Positions 58,690-64,000 of a DNA stretch of 64,000 bases are shown one piece after another. Each line of letters starts with the position of its first letter. The stretch's first letter is position 1. The stretch is from Hetaerina americana (Eukaryota; Arthropoda; Insecta; Odonata; Calopterygidae): positions 85,699,969 through 85,763,968 of the forward strand of contig JAKTNV010000005.1 of assembly GCA_022747635.1 (NCBI GenBank), given 5' to 3'. The notes under the pieces are model-generated. The model searched no databases. It worked only from the letters and a program-made list of their open reading frames with translations, and was not told the origin of the DNA. The position numbers and the translations under genes are program-made.

Positions 58690-61410
58690 TCCGTGTGGGT
58701 GGTTCCAAAGATCAAAATTCGCCCATCCATCACAGGAATGAATACCGGCCACATGCCCTTAACCAATCCACGCCATGGAGGTCAAATTTCTAATCTCTCA
58801 GGGCCAGACACACAGGATAAAATTAAAACTAATCGCGGATGCACGCCTAACCTTAATCGAGTTGCATTCCGACCCTAAGGGTCCAAATCTAAACCTATTA
58901 CGCCACTGTTATTCTAGACGTAGATCCATTATCCTTAGGATGGTGTCCATTCTCCAAATGGTTTTCTTGTATCTTCTTCAGACGCATTGGTCGGTCCGTG
59001 TCTTCTTTGCCTGTAAGAGAATGGATTATTACATAATAAAGATACCATTGGTGTGGGTGGTTCCCAAGATCAAAATTCGCCCATCCATCACAGGAATAGA
59101 ATAGCGGCCACATGCCGTAAACCAATCCACACCATGGAGGTCGAATTTCTATTCTCTCAGAGCCAGACACACACGATCAAATTAAAACTAATCGCGGATG
59201 CACGCCAAACCTTAATCGAGTTGCATTCCGACCCTAAGGGTCCAAATCTAAACCTATTACGCCACTGTTATTCTTGACGTAGATCCATTATCCTTAGGAT
59301 GGTGTCCATTCTCCAAATGGTTTTCTTGTTTCTTCTTCAGACGCATTGGTCGGTCCGTGTCTTCTTTGCCTCTAAGAGAACTGATTAATACATACAAAAA
59401 ATACACTCCGTGTTGGTGGTTCCCAAGATCAAAATTCGCCCATCCATCACAGGAATAGAATAGCGGCCACATGTCGTAAACCAATCCACACCACGGAGGT
59501 CGAATTTCTATTCTCTCAGAGCCAGACACACACGATAAAATTAAAACTAATCGCGGATGCACGCCTAACCTTAATCGAGTTGCATTCCGACCCAAAGGGT
59601 CCAAATCTAAACCTATTACGCCATTGTTATTCTTGACGTAGATCCATTATCCTTAGGATGGTGTCCATTCTCCAAATGGTTTTCTTGTTTCTTCTTCACA
59701 CGCATTGGTCGGTCCGTGTCTTCTTTGCCTGTAAGAGAACGGATTAATACATACAAAAAATACACTTGGTGTGGGTGGTTCCAAAGATCAAAATTCGCCC
59801 ATCCATCACAGGAATGGAATAGCGGCAAAATGCCCTAAACCAATCCACGCCATGGAGGTCGAATTTCTAATCTCTCAGAGCCAGACACACAGGATAAAAT
59901 TAAAACTAATCGCGGATGCACGCCTAACCTTAATCGAGTTGCATTCCGACCCTAAGGGTCCAAATCTAAACCTATTACGCCACTGTTATTCTTGACGTAG
60001 ATCCATTATCCTTAGGATGGTGTCCATTCTCCAAATGGTTTTCTTGTTTCATCTTCAGACGCATTGGTCGGTCCGTGTCTTCTTTGCCTGTAAGAGAACG
60101 GATTAATACATAAAAAAAATACACTCCGTGTGGGTGGTTCCAAAGATCAAAATTCGCCCATCCATCACAGGAATGAATAGCGGCCATATGCCCTTAACCA
60201 ATCCACGCCATGGAGGTCAAATTTCTAATCTCTCAGAGCCAGACACACAGGATAAAATTAAAACTAATCGCGGATGCACGCCTAACCTTAATCGAGTTGC
60301 ATTCCGACCCTAAGGGTCCAAATCTAAACCTATTACGCCACTGTTATTTTAGACGTAGATCCATTATCCTTAGGATGGTGTCCATTCTCCAAATGGTTTT
60401 CTTGTATCTTCTTCAGACGCATTGGTCGGTCCGTGTCTTCTTTGCCTGTAAGAGAACGGATTATTACATAATAAAAATACGCTTGGTGTGGGTGGTTCCC
60501 AAGATCAAAATTCGCCCATCCATCACAGGAATAGAATAGCGGCCACATGCCGTAAACCAATCCACACCATGGAGGTCGAATTTCTATTCTCTCAGAGCCA
60601 GACACACACGATAAAATTAAAACTAATCGCGGATGCACGCCAAACCTTAATCGAGTTGCATTCCGACCCTAAGGGTCCAAATCTAAACCTATTACGCCAC
60701 TGTTATTCTTGACGTAGATCCATTATCCTTAGGATGGTGTCCATTCTCCAAATGGTTTTCTTGTTTCTTCTTCAGACGCATTGGTCGGTCCGTGTCTTCT
60801 TTGCCTGTAAGAGAACTGATTAATACATACAAAAAATACACTCCGTGTGGGTGGTTCCCAAGATCAAAATTCGCCCATCCATCACAGGAATAGAATAGCG
60901 GCCACATGCCGTAAACCAATCCACACCATGGAGGTCGAATTTCTATTCTCTCAGAGCCAGACCCACACGATAAAATTAAAACTAATCGCGGATGCACGCC
61001 TAACCTTAATCGAGTTGCATTCCGACCCTAAGGGTCCAAATCTAAACCTATTACGCCATTGTTATTCTTGACGAAGATCCATTATCCTTAGGATGGTGTC
61101 CATTCTCCAAATGGTTTTCTTGTTTCTTCTTCACACGCATTGGTCGGTCCGTGTCTTCTTTGCCTGTAAGAGAACGGATTAATACATACAAAAAATACAC
61201 TTGGTGTGGGTGGTTCCAAAGATCAAAATTCGCCCATCCATCACAGGAATGGAATAGCGGCCACATGCCCTAAACCAATCCACGCCATGGAGGTCGAATT
61301 TCTAATCTCTCAGAGCCAGACCCACAGGATAAAATTAAAACTAATCGCGGATGCACGCCTAACCTTAATCGAGTTGCATTCCGACCCTAAGGGTCCAAAT
61401 CTAAACCTAT
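58690..61410. repeat. second, looser higher-order pattern (four-monomer offset)
   Basis: Subtype order from about 58690 to 59975 recurs from about 60125 to 61410 at an offset of about 1435 bp (four monomers), and part of it again near 62640 (offset about 2511 bp, seven monomers). For example, the tgtatcttcttcag variant is at 58968, 60404 and 62914. The copies differ at several bases, so this exchange is older than the 2155-bp duplication. Confidence 0.7.
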
Positions 61411-64000
61411 TACGCCACTGTTATTCTTGACGTAGATCCATTATCCTTAGGATGGTGTCCATTCTCCAAATGGTTTTCTTGTTTCTTCTTCAGACGCATT
61501 GGTCGGTCCGTGTCTTCTTTGCCTGTAAGAGAACGGATTAATACATACAAAAAATACACTCCGTGTGGGTGGTTCCAAAGAACAAAATTCGCCCATCCAT
61601 CACAGGAATGGAATAGCGGCCACATGCCGTAAACCAATCCACGCCATGGAGGTCGAATTTCTAATCTCTCAGAGCCAGACACACAGGATAAAATTAAAAC
61701 TAATCGCGGATGCACGCCTAACCTTAATCGAGTTGCATTCCGACCCTAAGGGTCCAAATCTAAACCTATTACGCCATTGTTATTCTTGACGTAGATCCAT
61801 TATCCTTAGGATGGTGTCCATTCTCCAAATGGTTTTCTGTTTCTTCTTCAGACGCATTGGTCGGTCCGTGTCCTCTTTGCCTGTAAGAGAACGGATTAAT
61901 ACATACAAAAAATAAACTCCGTGTGGGTGGTTCCCAAGATCAAAATTCACCCATCCATCACAGGAATGGAATAGCGGCCACATGCCGTAAACCAATCCAC
62001 GCCATGGAGGTCGAATTTCTAATCTCTCAGAGCCAGACACACAGGATAAAATTAAAACTAATCGCGGATGCACGCCTAACCTTAATCGAGTTGCATTCCG
62101 ACCCTAAGGGTCCAAATCTAAACCTATTACGCCATTGTTATTCTTGACGTAGATCCATTATCCTTAGGATGGTGTCCATTCTCCAAATGGTTTTCTTGTT
62201 TCTTCTTCAGACGCATTGGTCGGTCCGTGTCTTCTTTGCCTGTAAGAGAACGGATTAATACATACAAAAAATACACTCCGTGTGGGTGGTTCCAAAGATC
62301 AAAATTCGCCCATCCATCACAGGAATGGAATAGCGGCCACATGCCCTAAACCAATCCACGCCATGGAGGTCGAATTTCTAATCTCTCAGAGCCAGACCCA
62401 CAGGATAAAATTAAAACTAATCGCGGATGGACGCCTAACCTTAATCGAGTTGCATTCCGACCCTAAGGGTCCAAATCTAAACCTATTACGCCACTGTTAT
62501 TCTTGACGTAGATCCATCATCCTTAGGATGGTGTCCATTCTCCAAATGGTTTTCTTGTTTCTTCTTCAGACGCATTGGTCGGTCCGTGTGTTCTTTGCCT
62601 GTAAGAGAACGGATTAATACATAAAAAAAATACACTCCGTGTGGGTGGTTCCAAAGATCAAAATTCGCCCATCCATCACAGGAATGAATAGCGGCCATAT
62701 GCCCTTAACCAATCCACGCCATGGAGGTCAAATTTCTAATCTCTCAGAGCCAGACACACAGGATAAAATTAAAACTAATCGCGGATGCACGCCTAACCTT
62801 AATCGAGTTGCATTCCGACCCTAAGGGTCCAAATCTAAACCTATTACGCAACTGTTATTCTAGACGTAGATCCATTATCCTTAGGATAGTGTCCATTCTC
62901 CAAATGGTTTTCTTGTATCTTCTTCAGACGCATTGGTCGGTCCATGTCTTCTTTGCCTGTAAGAGAACGGATTATTACATAATAAAAATACGCTTGGTGT
63001 GGGTGGTTCCCAAGATCAAAATTCGCCCATCCATCACAGGAATAGAATAGCGGCCACATGCCGTAAACCAATCCACACCATGGAGGTCGAATTTCTATTC
63101 TCTCAGAGCCAGACACACACGATCAAATTAAAACTAATCGCGGATGCACGCCAAACCTTAATCGAGTTGCATTCCGACCCTAAGGGTCCAAATCTAAACC
63201 TATTACGCCACTGTTATTCTTGACGTAGATCCATTATCCTTAGGATGGTGTCCATTCTCCAAATGGTTTTCTTGTTTCTTCTTCAGACGCATTGGTCGGT
63301 CCGTGTCTTCTTTGCCTGTAAGAGAACGGATTATTACATAATAAAAAAACGCTTGGTGTGGGTGGTTCCCAAGATCAAAATTCGCCCATCCATCACAGGA
63401 ATAGAATAGCGGCCACATGCCGTAAACCAATCCACGCCATGGAGGTCGAATTTCTAATCTCTCAGAGCCAGACACACAGGATAAAATTAAAACTAATCGC
63501 GGATGCACGCCTAACCTTAATCGAGTTGCATTCCGACCCTAAGGGTCCAAATCTAAACCTATTACGCCACTGTTATTCTAGGCGTAGATCCATTATCCTT
63601 AGGATGGTGTCCATTCTCCAAATGGTTTTCTTGTTTCTTCTTCACACGTATTGGTCGGTCCGTGTCTTCTTTGCCTGTAAGAGAATGGATTAATACATAC
63701 AAAAAATACACTTGGTGTGGGTGGTTCCAAAGATCAAAATTCGCCCATACATCACAGGAATGGAATAGCGGCACCATGCCGTAAACCAATCCACGCCATG
63801 GAGGTCGAATTTCTAATCTCTCAGAGCCAGACACACAGGATAAAATTAAAACTAATCGCGGATGTACGCCTAACCTTAATCGAGTTGCATTCCGACCCTA
63901 AGGGTCCAAATCTAAACCTATTACGCCACTGTTATTCTAGACGTAGATCCATTATCCTTAGGATGGTGTCCATTCTCCAAATGGTTTTCTTGTTTCTTCT

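Larger units (their letters stand above)
49590..64000. repeat. tandem satellite array, ~359-bp monomer, ~40 copies, runs off the window
   Basis: Head-to-tail copies with a period of 358-359 bp start at gacgtagatccattatcc and fill the rest of the window. Landmarks in each copy are two short near-palindromes (atccttaggat and gaccctaagggtc), attggtcggtccgtgtcttc, and cacatgccgtaaaccaatcc. Subtypes differ at fixed places: cttggtgtg versus ctccgtgtg, attattacataataaa versus attaatacata, and gaatgaatagcgg versus gaatggaatagcgg. The monomer is richer in CpG than the AT-rich flank. Arrays like this usually occupy pericentromeric, subtelomeric or other heterochromatin; which one applies here cannot be told. 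Confidence 0.97.

Noticed and set aside
49590..64000. Dozens of 60-111-codon open frames on both strands of the satellite, all similar to one another
   Set aside because: They repeat with the monomer, end at the same relative places, and open or close with single-base changes. The 359-bp period is not a multiple of three, so no frame continues through copies. Their conservation is explained by homogenisation, not coding.
49590..64000. Match in length to the Drosophila 359-bp (1.688) satellite
   Set aside because: Only the period is alike. I have no sequence-level reason to link them, and many unrelated satellites fall in this size range.
49590..64000. CRISPR-like or gene-cluster interpretation of the array
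   Set aside because: There are no short repeats with unique spacers and no associated proteins. The units are whole-monomer tandem copies in a eukaryotic context.

Overview
The window looks like an arthropod nuclear genome, most likely an insect. It is AT-rich and sparsely coding, with genes split into short exons by long introns. It is full of decayed non-LTR retrotransposons, mariner-type DNA transposons and tRNA-derived SINEs, and it ends in a long satellite array. The one complete-looking gene belongs to the insect branch of the SLC17 (sialin / phosphate cotransporter-like) family. Nothing points to a bacterial, viral or organellar source.

Layout. 1-20.8 kb is mostly non-coding DNA with repeat debris: a foldback element (666-818), LINE pieces (1.0-1.6, 2.8-3.1, 4.6-5.0, 8.6-8.7, 15.8-16.0 kb), a mariner-like relic (3289-4081) and SINEs (1.6 and 19.9 kb). 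A well-spliced candidate exon (11571-11674) may encode the cytoplasmic N-tail of the transporter. From 20841 to 33148 (+ strand) nine phase-compatible exons encode an SLC17 transporter from TM1 to the C-terminal tail, about 544 residues. One of its introns uses a GC donor. Its introns hold an internally deleted mariner with perfect 33-bp ends (23230-23982), LINE pieces, a SINE and a second foldback.

34.5-38 kb holds LINE remnants in both orientations. 39.4-44 kb (- strand, convergent with the transporter) holds four phase-compatible exons of DNA ligase IV (LIG4), the non-homologous end-joining ligase. They cover the end of the adenylation domain and the OB fold. I could not find its 5' half or its BRCT exons. 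A mariner fragment lies inside one LIG4 intron and another overlaps the next. 44-49 kb is LINE debris, low-complexity DNA and one unassigned 137-aa ORF.

From about 49.27 kb to the window end runs a tandem satellite with a monomer of about 359 bp (about 40 copies plus a divergent edge copy). It has subfamilies and higher-order structure, including a 2155-bp six-monomer block duplicated in tandem almost without change. Almost every monomer carries a strong 3' splice site, a 31-nt segment and a strong 5' splice site on the + strand. This is the most unusual feature I see. The open frames in the monomers look like by-products of homogenised sequence rather than genes.

The two cellular genes have unrelated jobs (membrane transport and DNA break repair), and I see no operon-like or system-like cooperation between them.
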